Shown here one piece after another: positions 54,631 through 64,000 of a stretch of 64,000 nt of DNA; positions within the stretch are counted from its first letter, which is position 1; every line of letters begins with the position of its first letter. Below the pieces are notes generated by a model that saw only the letters and a program-made list of their open reading frames with translations, was not told the DNA's origin and searched no databases. The stretch is from Sphingomonas hominis. Its GTDB lineage: Bacteria; Pseudomonadota; Alphaproteobacteria; Sphingomonadales; Sphingomonadaceae. A program made the position numbers and the translations under genes. The stretch lies in assembly GCF_013328205.1 (NCBI RefSeq), contig NZ_JABULH010000003.1, forward strand, positions 186,001-250,000, given 5' to 3'.

Positions 54631-56427
54631 CTAGTGATTGTCGCGCGGCAGGCCCGCGGTCTGCGCGATGCGCTGAAACTGTTCCGCGCCTTCGAGGATC
54701 GCGCCGGTGTTGAGCTGGCCCACCACCGCGCGCTGCATCGCCTGCCACGGCGTCTGCGAGGCGGGATAGGCGAAGCCGCCGGCTTCCTCCAGCGCGCGCC
54801 GCCGCTCGGCCAGTTCCTCGTCGCTGACGAGCACGTTCACCGTGCCGGCGTTCAGGTCCATCCGCACGCGGTCGCCGCTGCGGATCAGCGCCAGCGCGCC
54901 GCCCGCCGCCGCCTCGGGGCTGGCGTTCAGAATCGAAGGCGAGGCCGAGGTGCCCGACTGCCGCCCGTCGCCGATGCACGGCAGCGCGTGAACGCCCTCG
55001 CGGATCAGATAGGCGGGCGGGCGCATATTGACGACCTCTGCCGCGCCCGGATAGCCGATCGGCCCCGCGCCGCGCATGAACATCAGCGTGTCGGCGGTGA
55101 TGCCGGTTGCCGGATCGTCGATGCGGTGGTGATAATCCTCCGGTCCGTCGAACACCACCGCCGGCCCCTCGAACGCATTCGGATCGTCGGGGTTGGACAG
55201 GTAACGTTCGCGGAACTCAGGCCCGATCACGCTGGTCTTCATCACCGCGGCATCGAACAGATTGCCGCGCAGCACGATGAAGCCGGCTTCCTCGACCAAC
55301 GGCTGCTCGAACGGCCGGATCACGCGCTCGTCCTCGATCGGCACGTCGCGGCAATTTTCGCCCATGGTACGGCCGTTGACGGTCATCACGCCTTCGTAGA
55401 TCAGCCCGTGGCGCATCAGCTGCGCGACCACCGCGGGCACGCCGCCGGCGCGGTAGTAATCCTCGCCCAGATACTCGCCCGCGGGTTGCAGATTGACCAG
55501 CAGCGGCACCTTGTGGCCGTGCGTCTGCCAGTCGTCGAGTGCCAGCTCCGCGCCGACGTGACGCGCGATGGCGGCGAGGTGGATCGGTGCATTGGTCGAC
55601 CCGCCGATCGCCGAATTGACAACGATCGCGTTCAGGAACGCCTCGCGCGTCAGGATGTCGGAGGGCTTCAGATCCTCATGCACCATGTCGACGATGCGCT
55701 TGCCGGTGCGCCACGCCACCTCCTGCCGATCGCGGTAGGGCGCGGGGATGGCGGCCGAGCCGGGCAGCATCATGCCCAGCGCCTCGGCGAGGCTGTTCAT
55801 CGTCGTCGCGGTGCCCATCGTGTTGCAGTAACCGGTAGACGGCGCGGACGACGCGACCAGCTTGATGAAGCCCTGGTCGTCGATCTCGCCCGCCGCCAGC
55901 ATCTGCCGCGCCTGCCACACGATCGTGCCCGAACCCGTGCGCTCGCCCTTGTGCCAGCCGTTGAGCATCGGCCCGACCGACAGCGCGATCGCGGGCAGGT
56001 TGACGGTGGCGGCCGCCATCAGCAGCGCCGGGGTCGTCTTGTCGCAGCCGGTGGTCAGCACCACGCCGTCGAGCGGGTAACCGTAGATCGCCTCGACCAG
56101 CCCCAGATACGCCAGATTGCGGTCGAGCCCGGCGGTCGGACGCTTGCCCGTTTCCTGGATCGGGTGAACCGGGAATTCGAGCGCGATGCCGCCCGCCTCG
56201 CGGATGCCCTCGCGCACGCGCTCGGCCAGCACCAGGTGATGCCGGTTGCATGGGGACAGGTCGCTGCCGGTCTGCGCGATGCCGATGATCGGCTTGCCCG
56301 AGCGCAGTTCCTCCAGGCTCAACCCGAAGTTCAGGTAGCGTTCGAGGTACAGTGCCGTCATGTCGATGTTATCGGGATTGTCGAACCACGCTCTTGAGCG
56401 CAGCGTGCGGGCAGGCTTGTCGGTCAT
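54631..56427 (-). CDS. IlvD/Edd-family sugar acid dehydratase (arabonate/xylonate type)
   Basis: A 598-residue Fe-S dehydratase. The cluster cysteines sit in SDLSPC (Cys60), TTGCDKT (Cys128) and STGYCNTMG (Cys201), the spacing known for L-arabinonate dehydratases; ARGITADTL-like and [17 protein letters not shown] motifs close the active site. Such enzymes convert L-arabonate or D-xylonate to the 2-keto-3-deoxy acid. It follows the mutarotase gene by about 30 bases in one operon. The pathway genes opposite support a pentonate substrate, most likely L-arabonate. Confidence 0.9.
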   Translation of the reverse strand: MTDKPARTLRSRAWFDNPDNIDMTALYLERYLNFGLSLEELRSGKPIIGIAQTGSDLSPCNRHHLVLAERVREGIREAGGIALEFPVHPIQETGKRPTAGLDRNLAYLGLVEAIYGYPLDGVVLTTGCDKTTPALLMAAATVNLPAIALSVGPMLNGWHKGERTGSGTIVWQARQMLAAGEIDDQGFIKLVASSAPSTGYCNTMGTATTMNSLAEALGMMLPGSAAIPAPYRDRQEVAWRTGKRIVDMVHEDLKPSDILTREAFLNAIVVNSAIGGSTNAPIHLAAIARHVGAELALDDWQTHGHKVPLLVNLQPAGEYLGEDYYRAGGVPAVVAQLMRHGLIYEGVMTVNGRTMGENCRDVPIEDERVIRPFEQPLVEEAGFIVLRGNLFDAAVMKTSVIGPEFRERYLSNPDDPNAFEGPAVVFDGPEDYHHRIDDPATGITADTLMFMRGAGPIGYPGAAEVVNMRPPAYLIREGVHALPCIGDGRQSGTSASPSILNASPEAAAGGALALIRSGDRVRMDLNAGTVNVLVSDEELAERRRALEEAGGFAYPASQTPWQAMQRAVVGQLNTGAILEGAEQFQRIAQTAGLPRDNH

Positions 56428-56456
56428 CGGAATACTTTCGCGGAAAACGGTTCGGA

Positions 56457-57620
56457 TCAGCGCGCGACGGAGACGCGGTAGATCATGCGGTGATGGTACG
56501 GTTTGCCGGGCGCGACGCGCGCCGACCCGAAGGCGGGCTGGTTGGGCGTGTCGGGGAACAGCTGCGGCTCCAGCGCGACGCCGTCGCCCATGCGGTACAA
56601 GTGCCCGCTCTTGCCCACCAGCGCGCCGTTCAGGAAGTTGCCGGTATAGACCTGCACGCCCGGCTGGTCGGTCAACACCTCCAGCACGCGGCCCGAGCCC
56701 GAGTCCTCCAGCCGCACCGCCAGCTTGGGCTCCGCGGTGCGTCCGGCGTCGAGTACGAAATTATGGTCGATCCCGCGCCCGGCGACGATCTGCGGATCGC
56801 GTCCGTCGCGCACCACCTCGTCGATCGCGCGGGCCGTGCGGAAGTCGAACGGCGTGCCCGCCACGGGCGCCAGCGCGCCAGTCGGGATCAGCGCGGCGTT
56901 GACGGGCGTGTAGCGGCTCGCCGCGATCGTCATCCGCTGCGCCAGCGCGCCGGGCTGACCCTCGCCGGCCATGTTGAACAAGGCGTGATTGGTCATGTTG
57001 ACGATCGTCGGTGCATCGGTCGTAGCATCAAAGTCGATGGTCAGCGCACCGCGGTCGTCCAGCGAGTAGGTGACGGTGACGTTGAGCGTGCCGGGATACC
57101 CCTGGTCACCCGCCGGGCTGGTCAGCGTCATCGCGACGCGCGCGATGCCGTTCTTCTGCGACACGTCGCTGATCCGCCACACGCGCTTGTCGAACCCGGT
57201 GGTGCCGCCGTGAAGCGAGTTGGTCTTGTCGTTGAGCGGAAGCTGAACCTGCTTGCCGTCGAGCATGAAGCGCCCGCCCGCGATGCGATTGGCGTAACGC
57301 CCGACCGTCTGGCCCCAGAAGTTCGGCCGATCGATGTAGCTCTTGGCATCGTCGTAGCCGAGTGTGACGTCCGCGATTCTTCCCGCGCGGTCGGGCGCGT
57401 TCAGCGCCTGCAAGGTCGCGCCCAACGTGATGACGCGCGCGCTGACGCCGTTCTTGCCGGTCAGCACCACCGCCTCGATCCGCGTGCCGTCCGACAGCGC
57501 ACCGAACGCTTCGCGCTTCGCGGTCGCGGCCTGCGCGGCAGTGACCGAGCGACTTGCGAGTAGGGGAAGCGCGCACGCGGCGGCCACAAAACGGATGAAC
57601 AGGCGTGCGTTCCGGCGCAT
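56457..57620 (-). CDS. galM: Aldose 1-epimerase (mutarotase), exported
   Basis: A 387-residue mutarotase with a signal peptide ([21 protein letters not shown]) and GGAGGGG seven bases before the ATG. Active-site regions are [37 protein letters not shown] with the catalytic His, and [15 protein letters not shown] with the catalytic Glu. It equilibrates alpha and beta sugar anomers, here likely in the periplasm, feeding a dehydrogenase that uses one anomer. First gene of the operon with the dehydratase; divergent from the sugar permease. Confidence 0.92.
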   Translation of the reverse strand: MRRNARLFIRFVAAACALPLLASRSVTAAQAATAKREAFGALSDGTRIEAVVLTGKNGVSARVITLGATLQALNAPDRAGRIADVTLGYDDAKSYIDRPNFWGQTVGRYANRIAGGRFMLDGKQVQLPLNDKTNSLHGGTTGFDKRVWRISDVSQKNGIARVAMTLTSPAGDQGYPGTLNVTVTYSLDDRGALTIDFDATTDAPTIVNMTNHALFNMAGEGQPGALAQRMTIAASRYTPVNAALIPTGALAPVAGTPFDFRTARAIDEVVRDGRDPQIVAGRGIDHNFVLDAGRTAEPKLAVRLEDSGSGRVLEVLTDQPGVQVYTGNFLNGALVGKSGHLYRMGDGVALEPQLFPDTPNQPAFGSARVAPGKPYHHRMIYRVSVAR

Positions 57621-57665
57621 AGGATATCCCCTCCAACGACGTTGACGCGCCGCTTCGGCTTTATA

Positions 57666-57676
57666 TAGTCGGACAA
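57666..57676 (-). promoter_or_regulatory. Putative FadR/GntR-type operator
   Basis: On the minus strand TTGTCCGACTA fits the TNGTNNNACNA consensus of FadR-subfamily GntR regulators. It lies in the 114-base divergent promoter region between the mutarotase and permease genes, next to an AT-rich TTATATA that may be part of a -10 region. The regulator gene at the end of the regulon is a natural candidate ligand. Confidence 0.5.
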
Positions 57677-57734
57677 ACACAGCCGGAGCAACCGCCACTT
57701 CGCCCCGGTCAAGAGATGTTCACAGGAGAGGTTC

Positions 57735-59048
57735 ATGGCAGTTACGCCGACCGCGGTGTCGAGCGCAGGGGGTGCGGCGATGCACGGCACCGCAGGTTCG
57801 ACGAGCTACCGTCCCGCGCTGACCCTGCTCGCCAGCCTGTTCTTCATGTGGGGCTTCATCACCGTCATCAACGGCACGCTGCTGCCGCACCTGCGCAGCG
57901 TGTTCGAGCTCAGCTATTTCCAGGCCGCGCTGATCGAGAGCGTGTGGTTCATCGCTTACTTCGTCGCGTCTATCCCCTCGGCCAAGCTGATCGAGCGGAT
58001 CGGCTATCAGAGATCGCTCGTCACCGGGTTGCTGGTCATGGCGGCGGGTGCGCTCGGCATGATCCTGGCCGCCAGCCTGCCGTCCTACGGCATCACGCTG
58101 CTGATGCTGTTCGTGATCGCCAGCGGCATCACCTTGTTGCAGGTCGCGGCCAACCCGTATGTCGCGGTGATCGGGCCGAGCGAAACCGCCTCGTCGCGGT
58201 TGAACTTGGTGCAGGCGATGAACTCTGCCGGCACGATGCTCGCACCATTGTTCGGTGCCTATCTGATCCTCGGCCGCTCCAAGGGCGGCACCGCGAGTGC
58301 CGGCACCGTGCTGACCCCGGCGGAGCGGCTGGCCGACGCGCAATCGGTGATGCTGCCTTATGCATTGGTCGCGGGCGTGCTGATCGTGCTCGCGATCGTG
58401 ATCGCGCGTTTCCCGCTGCCCGCGATGGGCGCGGCGACCAGCCGGTTGGCAAAGGAGGAGCGGCGCGGCCACTCGCTGTGGCGGCACCGCAATCTGGTGT
58501 GGGGCATCCCCGCGATCTTCATCTACCTGATCGCGGAAATCGGCGTCGGCAATCTGTTCGTCAATTTCGTCAGCCGCCCCGACATCGGCAACATGACCAA
58601 CGAGCAGGCTGGGCGCTACCTGACCCTGTTATGGGGCGGGATGATGGTCGGGCGCTTCGTCGGCTCCGCGATCATGCAGAAGGTCGACGCCGGGCTGGTG
58701 CTGGCGGTGTTCTCGGTCGGCGCGTTCGTGACGATGGCGGTGACGGTGGTGGCGAGCGGACCGGTGGCGATGTGGGCGTTGATCGCGGTCGGGCTGTTCC
58801 ACTCGATCATGTTCCCGACGATCTTCACGCTCGGCATCAAGGGGTTGGGTCCGTTGACCGAGGAAGGCTCGGGCCTGCTGATCATGGCGATCGCGGGCGG
58901 CGCGTTGGTTGCTGTGCAGGGCTGGCTCGCCGACGCTTATGGGTTGCAGGAATCGTTCATCCTGACCGCGATCTGCGAACTCTACATCCTGTTCTACGCG
59001 TTGTGGGGATCGAAGCCGGTGGTGTCGGGCGCACCCGCCGCGCGTTGA
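57735..59048 (+). CDS. Sugar MFS permease (FucP/GluP-like)
   Basis: A 437-residue, 12-helix sugar:proton symporter with AGGAGAGG upstream of the ATG. FFMWGFITVINGTLLPHLR in helix 1, PSAKLIERIGYQRSLV, and LQVAANPYVAVIGPSETASSRLNLVQAMNS in helices 4-5 are hallmarks of the L-fucose/glucose-galactose permease group. It opens the plus-strand half of the regulon and presumably imports L-arabinose or a similar sugar. Confidence 0.92.
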   Translation: MAVTPTAVSSAGGAAMHGTAGSTSYRPALTLLASLFFMWGFITVINGTLLPHLRSVFELSYFQAALIESVWFIAYFVASIPSAKLIERIGYQRSLVTGLLVMAAGALGMILAASLPSYGITLLMLFVIASGITLLQVAANPYVAVIGPSETASSRLNLVQAMNSAGTMLAPLFGAYLILGRSKGGTASAGTVLTPAERLADAQSVMLPYALVAGVLIVLAIVIARFPLPAMGAATSRLAKEERRGHSLWRHRNLVWGIPAIFIYLIAEIGVGNLFVNFVSRPDIGNMTNEQAGRYLTLLWGGMMVGRFVGSAIMQKVDAGLVLAVFSVGAFVTMAVTVVASGPVAMWALIAVGLFHSIMFPTIFTLGIKGLGPLTEEGSGLLIMAIAGGALVAVQGWLADAYGLQESFILTAICELYILFYALWGSKPVVSGAPAAR

Positions 59049-59121
59049 ACCGGTGTCGCGCGGCCGGCCAGCGCGACTTCCTTGACGCGCCGGGTGCCAC
59101 GTGCGACCCGGCGCATATATC

Positions 59122-59132
59122 TTGTCTGACTT
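59122..59132 (+). promoter_or_regulatory. Putative second FadR/GntR-type operator
   Basis: TTGTCTGACTT, one mismatch from TNGTNNNACNA and sharing nine of eleven bases with the site at 57666, lies 12 bases before the start codon of the semialdehyde dehydrogenase gene. It suggests separate control of the catabolic genes downstream of the permease. Confidence 0.45.
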
Positions 59133-59144
59133 AATAGGTGAGCG

Positions 59145-60722
59145 ATGCAGATCACGGGCGCAATTCTGGTCGGCGCGAACGACCGCACCGGCGGTTCCAC
59201 CTTCCAGGCGGTCGACCCTGCCAGCGGTGAAACGCTGTCCCCTGCCTTCCACGAGGCGTCACCCACCGATGTCGACGCCGCCTGCGCGCTCGCCGCAGAA
59301 GCATTCCCGACCTTTCGCGATCTCGCCCTCGACGTGCGCGCCGCGTTTCTGGAAAGCATCGCCGAAGAGATCGCCGCACTAGGCGATGATTTGATCGTCC
59401 GCGCGATGGCCGAGAGCGGCCTGCCGCGTGCGCGGTTGGAGGGCGAGCGCGGGCGCACGATGGGGCAGTTGAAGCTGTTCGCGTCGGTGCTGCGCGAGGG
59501 CAGCTGGATGGACGTGACGATCGATCCCGCCATGCCCGACCGCGCGCCGCTGCCGCGCCCCGATCTGCGCCGCCTGAACGTCGCGCTCGGCCCCGTCGCG
59601 GTGTTCGGCGCGTCGAACTTCCCGCTCGCCTTCTCGGTCGCGGGCGGCGACACCGCCTCCGCGCTCGCCGCCGGTTGCCCGGTCGTCGTCAAGGGGCACC
59701 CCGCGCATCCCGGCACCGGCGAGCTGGTCGCGCGCGCGGTCCGCGCCGCGGTGGCCAAGGCGGGGCTGCCCGCGGGCGTGTTCTCCTACCTGCCGGGTAC
59801 CACCAACGAACTGGGCGGTGCGTTGGTCGCCGATGCGCGGATCAAGGCGGTCGGCTTCACCGGCTCGCGCGGCGGCGGCTTGGCGCTCGTGAAGATCGCG
59901 AGCGAGCGGCCTGAGCCGATCCCGGTCTATGCCGAGATGTCGAGCGTCAATCCCGTCGTCCTGTTCCCCGCCGCCGCGCGCAATCGCGGTGCGGCGCTGG
60001 GCGAGGCGTATGTCGCGTCGCTGACGCAAGGAGCCGGGCAGTTCTGTACCAACCCCGGTCTCGTCATCGCATTGGAGGGCAGCGATCTCGCCGCGTTCGA
60101 GGCATCGGCCGCCGCCGCGATGGGCAAGACGCCCGCCGGGCAGATGCTGACCCCTGCGATCCACGGCCTTTACAGCAAGGGCGTCGACGCGCTCGCCGCG
60201 CACGCTGCCGTCGAGACGGTCGCGCGCGGCCCGGTGGGGGAGGGCGTCAACCAGGCGCAGGGCGCGATCTTCGCCGCCAGCGCCGACGCCTTCGCGAGCG
60301 ATCCCGTGCTCGGCCACGAGGTGTTCGGCTCGTCCTCGATCGTGGTGCGCGCGCGCGACATGGACGAGGTCAAGCGCATCATCCGCGGGCTGGAGGGGCA
60401 GTTGACCGCAACCGTGCTGTTCGACGAAGAGGACGAGGAGCTCGTCGCCGAGATCGTGCCGCTGCTCGCCGAGCGGTCTGGGCGCGTGCTCGGCAACGGC
60501 TGGCCGACCGGCGTCGAGGTTAGCCACGCAATGGTCCACGGCGGGCCGTTCCCCGCGACCAGCGACGGGCGCACCACCTCGGTCGGCACGCTGGCGATCG
60601 CGCGCTTCCTGCGCCCGGTCTGCTATCAGAATTTGCCCGACCGCGTGCTGCCGCCCGCGCTGCGCAGCGACAACCCATACGGCGTCGCGCGGCGCGTCGA
60701 TGGAACAATGACGCAGGCCTGA
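59145..60722 (+). CDS. 2,5-dioxopentanoate (alpha-ketoglutaric semialdehyde) dehydrogenase
   Basis: A 525-residue NADP-dependent aldehyde dehydrogenase. [36 protein letters not shown] and GFTGSRGGG are typical of the KGSADH group. The general base Glu264 (YAEMSSVNP) and catalytic Cys301 (GQFCTNPG) are present. It oxidises alpha-ketoglutaric semialdehyde to 2-oxoglutarate, the final step of non-phosphorylative pentose breakdown. AGGTGAGCG precedes the ATG. Confidence 0.93.
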   Translation: MQITGAILVGANDRTGGSTFQAVDPASGETLSPAFHEASPTDVDAACALAAEAFPTFRDLALDVRAAFLESIAEEIAALGDDLIVRAMAESGLPRARLEGERGRTMGQLKLFASVLREGSWMDVTIDPAMPDRAPLPRPDLRRLNVALGPVAVFGASNFPLAFSVAGGDTASALAAGCPVVVKGHPAHPGTGELVARAVRAAVAKAGLPAGVFSYLPGTTNELGGALVADARIKAVGFTGSRGGGLALVKIASERPEPIPVYAEMSSVNPVVLFPAAARNRGAALGEAYVASLTQGAGQFCTNPGLVIALEGSDLAAFEASAAAAMGKTPAGQMLTPAIHGLYSKGVDALAAHAAVETVARGPVGEGVNQAQGAIFAASADAFASDPVLGHEVFGSSSIVVRARDMDEVKRIIRGLEGQLTATVLFDEEDEELVAEIVPLLAERSGRVLGNGWPTGVEVSHAMVHGGPFPATSDGRTTSVGTLAIARFLRPVCYQNLPDRVLPPALRSDNPYGVARRVDGTMTQA

Positions 60723-60768
60723 CACGGCCTGCGAACGCGCCGGCTGATACGTGAATGGAGAGGATGGC

Positions 60769-61758
60769 ATGACGCTTTCGCTGGTTCAGTTCCGCGCGTC
60801 CGGCGCCGTACGCGGCGTCGCGTTGCTGCACGACGGCGCGGCGCGCGTGGCTGAGGGGGCGGAAACCGTGCTCGAACTGGCCGAGCGCGCGCTCGCCGCC
60901 GGGCAGACGCTGGCGGCGACGGCGCAGGCCGCGGCGGGCGCGGCGATCGACCTTTCCACCGTTACCTTGCTCGCGCCGATCGACCATCCCGACAGCGCGC
61001 ACCTGCTGCTGACCGGCACCGGCCTCACCCACCTCGGCTCGGCCGAGGGGCGCGACAAGATGCACCGCGCGATCAACGACGCCGCGCAGCAGACCGATTC
61101 GATGAAGATGTTCCTGATGGGCGTCGAAGGCGGCAAGCCCGACGGCGAGGCCGTCGGCGCGCAGCCCGAATGGTTCTACAAGGGGGACGGAACGTCGCTG
61201 GTCGCACCCGGCGACGCGCTGCCGTCGCCCGACTTCGCGCTCGACGCGGGCGAGGAGCCGGAGATCGCAGGCGTGTACCTGATCGACGCCGACGGTACGC
61301 CGGTGCGGCTCGGCTATGCGCTCGCCAACGAATTCTCCGACCACGTGACCGAGCGCGGCAATTACCTGTGGCTCGCGCATTCCAAGCTGCGCCCGGCGGC
61401 ACTCGGCCCCGAACTGCTGCTGGGTGATCTGCCGCACCACGTCGAAGGCACCAGCCGCATCGTCCGCGATGGCGAGACGATCTGGGAGAAGCCGTTCGTG
61501 TCCGGCGAGGCGAACATGTCGCACGCCATCGCCAACCTGGAACACCATCACTTCAAATACGCGCTGTTCCGGCGTCCCGGCGACCTGCATGTCCACTTCT
61601 TCGGCACGGCGACGCTGTCGTTCAGCGACGAGGTGCGCACGCGCGACGGAGACGTGTTCGAGATCGAGGCCGCGCCGTTCACGCTGCCGGTGCGTAACCC
61701 AATCGGCCGCGCGCGCGACGTCGCCGCCAGCGCCAACGTCCGCGTCAGGGCGCTATAG
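60769..61758 (+). CDS. AraD1/GguC family FAH-fold 2-keto-3-deoxy sugar acid dehydratase
   Basis: A 329-residue protein with the fumarylacetoacetate-hydrolase-like fold: QPEWFYKGDGTSLVAPG binds the substrate, EEPEIAGVYLID and GYALANEFSDHVTE carry the acidic metal ligands, and LWLAHSKLRPAALGPELL follows. Related FAH-fold enzymes dehydrate 2-keto-3-deoxy-pentonates to alpha-ketoglutaric semialdehyde. GAGAGGA precedes the chosen ATG. It lies 46 bases after the dehydrogenase gene and supplies its substrate. Confidence 0.87.
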   Translation: MTLSLVQFRASGAVRGVALLHDGAARVAEGAETVLELAERALAAGQTLAATAQAAAGAAIDLSTVTLLAPIDHPDSAHLLLTGTGLTHLGSAEGRDKMHRAINDAAQQTDSMKMFLMGVEGGKPDGEAVGAQPEWFYKGDGTSLVAPGDALPSPDFALDAGEEPEIAGVYLIDADGTPVRLGYALANEFSDHVTERGNYLWLAHSKLRPAALGPELLLGDLPHHVEGTSRIVRDGETIWEKPFVSGEANMSHAIANLEHHHFKYALFRRPGDLHVHFFGTATLSFSDEVRTRDGDVFEIEAAPFTLPVRNPIGRARDVAASANVRVRAL

Positions 61759-61762
61759 GCCA

Positions 61763-62686
61763 ATGACGATCCGCATCGCCATTGTCGGCCTGGGCAAGAT
61801 CGCGAACGACCAGCACATTCCCGCGATCCTCGCTTCCGACGCGTTCGAGTTCGTTGCGGGTGCCAGCCACGAGGGCAGCTATCCCGGCATAGCGATGTTC
61901 CGCGACGTGGACGAGCTGCTCGCTGCCGACGTGCGCGTCGACGCGGTCGCGATGTGCCAGCCGCCGCAGGTGCGTGTCGACGCCGCCGCCAAGGCGATCC
62001 GCGCCGGCAAGCACGTGCTGCTCGAAAAACCGCCTGGTGCGACGCTGGCCGAGGTCGAGGCGCTGGTGCAACTGGCGAAGGGCGCGGGCACCACGCTGTT
62101 CGCCGCCTGGCACTCGCGCTTCGCGCCCGGCGTCCACGACGCGCGCGCCTGGCTGGCCGAGCGACGCATCGATTCCGCCCGGATCGTGTGGAAGGAGGAT
62201 GTCCGCCGCTGGCATCCCGGACAGCAGTGGATCTGGGAGCCGGGTGGGCTGGGCGTGTTCGACCCCGGCATCAACGCGCTGTCGATCGCGACCGCGATCC
62301 TGCCGAACCACTTCTACCTCGCCAGCGGCACGCTGGAGGTGCCCGCCAACCGCGCCGCGCCGATCGCGGCCGAGCTCAACATGGTCGGCATGAACGGCGA
62401 GCCGGTTCACGCGGTGTTCGACTGGCGACAGCAAGGGCCGCAGACGTGGGACATTGTGGTCGAGACCGACGACGGGACGCTTTCGCTGACGCACGGCGGC
62501 GCGCAACTGGTGATCGACGGCACCGCGCGCGAGGTCGGACCCGAGCGCGAATATTCCGACCTCTACGCGCATTTCGCGCACCTGATCGCGCAGGGGCTAA
62601 GCGACGTCGACCGCACCCCGCTGCGCCTCGTCGCCGACGCCTTCATGCGCTGCCGCCAAGTTCAGGTCGACGCGTTCGAGGATTGA
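61763..62686 (+). CDS. Gfo/Idh/MocA sugar 1-dehydrogenase (L-arabinose/D-galactose type)
   Basis: A 307-residue oxidoreductase similar in size to the L-arabinose 1-dehydrogenase of Azospirillum. IRIAIVGLGKIANDQHIPAI is the Rossmann start, LLEKPPGATLAE the lysine-proline motif, and WIWEPGGLGVFDPGINALSI with its Asp/Asn pair matches the aldose dehydrogenase branch. It oxidises the sugar to a lactone. It starts four bases after the AraD1-type gene. No lactonase follows within the window; spontaneous opening or a distant gene would be needed. Confidence 0.88.
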   Translation: MTIRIAIVGLGKIANDQHIPAILASDAFEFVAGASHEGSYPGIAMFRDVDELLAADVRVDAVAMCQPPQVRVDAAAKAIRAGKHVLLEKPPGATLAEVEALVQLAKGAGTTLFAAWHSRFAPGVHDARAWLAERRIDSARIVWKEDVRRWHPGQQWIWEPGGLGVFDPGINALSIATAILPNHFYLASGTLEVPANRAAPIAAELNMVGMNGEPVHAVFDWRQQGPQTWDIVVETDDGTLSLTHGGAQLVIDGTAREVGPEREYSDLYAHFAHLIAQGLSDVDRTPLRLVADAFMRCRQVQVDAFED

Positions 62687-62751
62687 GTATCGCTTGCCGC
62701 ACCCATGCGGCATAGCCGGGAGCATGGCAGGACGTTCGGTCGTCCCCAATC

Positions 62752-62822
62752 CGTCATCCCGGACTTGATCCGGGGTCCCGCTTCTTGGTGGTGCAGCACC
62801 TGATCGTGGATCAAGTGAAAGG
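62752..62822. repeat. REP-like palindromic unit with a decayed partner
   Basis: CGTCATCCCGGACTTGATCC at 62752 begins a full unit ending in CCCGCTTCTT; a decayed facing copy (CCTGATCGTGGATCAAG) follows to about 62822, and another fragment is seen at 62911-62931. These occupy the 339-base gap between the sugar dehydrogenase and the convergent regulator; I see no gene there. Confidence 0.7.
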
Positions 62823-63025
62823 ATCGAGCATCGCATTGGGTACGGTGCAAAGTGCGACATCTCCGGCCATGCCTTCAGATCCAGACCCATACCCAGACCT
62901 CGCTTCTTGCGTCATCCGGAACTCGATCTGTAAATCCTACTCGATCGTACCGTCGCAGCGATCGTGTCCACGGGTGACGGGAGCGTGCGTCGCGCCGGCC
63001 GAACAGCCTCCCCAACCAAGCCGCC

Positions 63026-63808
63026 TCAGCGCGCCATGGCGGTGCGCGTGTCGGCGAGCGCCAGGTCGACCAGCACGCGCATCGCTTCGCTCGCGGCGGC
63101 CGCGTCCTGCGCGGCGATCGCGTCGAACACCTTGACGTGGTCGGGAATGGGGTTGCGCGGTAGCGCGCGTTGCCGATGCTTGAACTGCGTGGTCCAGTTC
63201 ACCGCCGCACCGATGCTGGCGCTGAGCACGATCAGCGCGTCGTTGCCGGTGGCGCGCAGCACCGCGCGGTGGAAGTCGCGGTCGCCCGCGCGCCCCGCGT
63301 CGGTGGCGAGCGTGTGGCGGCGCATCGCCGACAGCGCGTCCTTCATCAGTTTCAGGTCCTGGCGGCTGCGGCGTTCCGCGGCGAAGCCGGCCGCCGCCGG
63401 CTCCACCACCGCGCGCAATTCAAACAACGACCGCACGAACTGCACGTCGGGCTCGCCGGTGAACACCCAGGCGAGCACGTCGGGGTCGAGCAAATTCCAG
63501 CGTTCGCGCGGCAGCACGCGCGTGCCCGCCTTGGGCCGGCTCTCCACCATGCCCTTGGCGGCGAGCACCTGCATTGCCTCGCGGTACGCGCTGCGCGACA
63601 CGTTGAGCGCTTCCGAAAAGGCGACCTCGCCGGTCAAGATGTCGCCCGGCGCATATTCGCCCGAGACGATCGCGGTGCCCAACTTGTGTGCGATCGCGCC
63701 GTGCAGGCGGCGGCCGGTGCCGCGCGGCGTGCGCGCGCCGGCGGCGGCGACCGCCGTCATCCCGGTGTCGTCACCCGTCACGCCATCTCCCCCGTCTTCG
63801 CTCGCCAT
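63026..63808 (-). CDS. GntR-family regulator, FadR subfamily (FCD domain)
   Basis: A 260-residue transcription factor. The winged helix-turn-helix spans about 33-100 (IVSGEYAPGDILTGEVAFSE and LNVSRSAYREAMQVLAAKGM), followed by an all-helical FCD ligand-binding domain with metal-site residues including DRDFHRAVLRATGND and HVKVFDAIAAQD. The start at 63808 has GGGAG six bases upstream; the longer open frame is not coding-like. A glycine/acid-rich leader of about 25 residues precedes the HTH. Likely represses the pentose regulon until the sugar acid is present. Confidence 0.9.
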   Translation of the reverse strand: MASEDGGDGVTGDDTGMTAVAAAGARTPRGTGRRLHGAIAHKLGTAIVSGEYAPGDILTGEVAFSEALNVSRSAYREAMQVLAAKGMVESRPKAGTRVLPRERWNLLDPDVLAWVFTGEPDVQFVRSLFELRAVVEPAAAGFAAERRSRQDLKLMKDALSAMRRHTLATDAGRAGDRDFHRAVLRATGNDALIVLSASIGAAVNWTTQFKHRQRALPRNPIPDHVKVFDAIAAQDAAAASEAMRVLVDLALADTRTAMAR

Positions 63809-64000
63809 GCACGCTCCCGGCTCTTGTTGGCCGAACTGTAGCAAGCCCGGTCGGCGGGGGTAACAGCAATCGTTGAGCGAGGCGGAGGCTCGTTCGCGCT
63901 TGCCATCGCCGTGCTGCTCGTCCTGAATGCCGCGTCGCGGAGCGGATGGGGCACCGGCGCGTTTCGTGAACGCCAAAAAGGGAGTGAAGTGTGCGTATCA

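Noticed and set aside
52918-56397. An open frame of 1159 codons on the plus strand
   Set aside because: It lies antisense to two DUF4139 genes and the IlvD-type dehydratase, is rich in Arg/His/Ala as expected from the mirror of high-GC coding sequence, and shows no domain.

Overview
The window is high-GC, gene-dense bacterial chromosome. Gene content (IlvD/AraD1/KGSADH sugar oxidation, DUF4139 pairs, TctDE-CitMHS locus, a VVTGSR-type motif typical of sphingomonad outer-membrane receptors) and dispersed palindromes with the core CCCGGACTTGATCCGGG point to an alphaproteobacterium of the Sphingomonas type. This assignment is inferred; no rRNA gene is present.

Layout. (1) 1-8.6 kb: nine plus-strand genes, most with 4-nt stop/start overlaps: an inositol-3-phosphate synthase (5' end outside the window), an HD-domain protein, a methyltransferase, a Gfo/Idh/MocA oxidoreductase, a metallo-beta-lactamase-fold protein with a zinc ribbon, a YcaO-domain enzyme, a TIM-barrel isomerase/epimerase, a GT4 glycosyltransferase and a PIG-L deacetylase. 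Together they look like an uncharacterised pathway to a modified amino-sugar/inositol pseudodisaccharide, and this is the most novel part of the window. (2) 8.7-13.1 kb: a KgtP-like permease, a secreted GH43-like glycosidase, a second MFS pump and two gene remnants, which looks like an accessory patch. (3) 13.7-35.4 kb: mostly housekeeping genes: tRNA-Thr, aminopeptidase P, an HNH protein, PEP carboxylase, aminopeptidase N, an M28 peptidase, a frameshifted DUF4349 lipoprotein, threonine aldolase, a Ca2+ antiporter, a class A PBP, a DUF188 protein and a CitE-like lyase.

(4) 35.5-38.7 kb: a tight operon rpiB-glyA-small membrane protein-nrdR-trmJ. (5) 38.7-47.3 kb: a carboxylate-uptake locus. 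A TctDE-like two-component system is divergent from a periplasmic binding protein, an OprO/P-like porin, a CitMHS transporter, TerC- and AbrB-type membrane proteins and an alpha/beta hydrolase. An 11-bp-period direct repeat in the divergent promoter region is a likely response-regulator site. (6) 47.3-54.4 kb: a large secreted protein of unknown function, nicotinamidase, an aldo/keto reductase and two tandem DUF4139 proteins, one carrying a TonB-box-like motif and a polyproline tract.

(7) 54.6-63.8 kb: a non-phosphorylative pentose (probably L-arabinose) oxidation regulon: mutarotase, IlvD/Edd-type dehydratase, sugar permease, KGSA dehydrogenase, FAH-fold (AraD1) dehydratase, Gfo/Idh/MocA sugar dehydrogenase and a GntR/FadR-type repressor. 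Two FadR-like operator matches sit in front of the divergent transcription units. A sugar lactonase is not in the window. No CRISPR array, insertion sequence, prophage or riboswitch was recognised.
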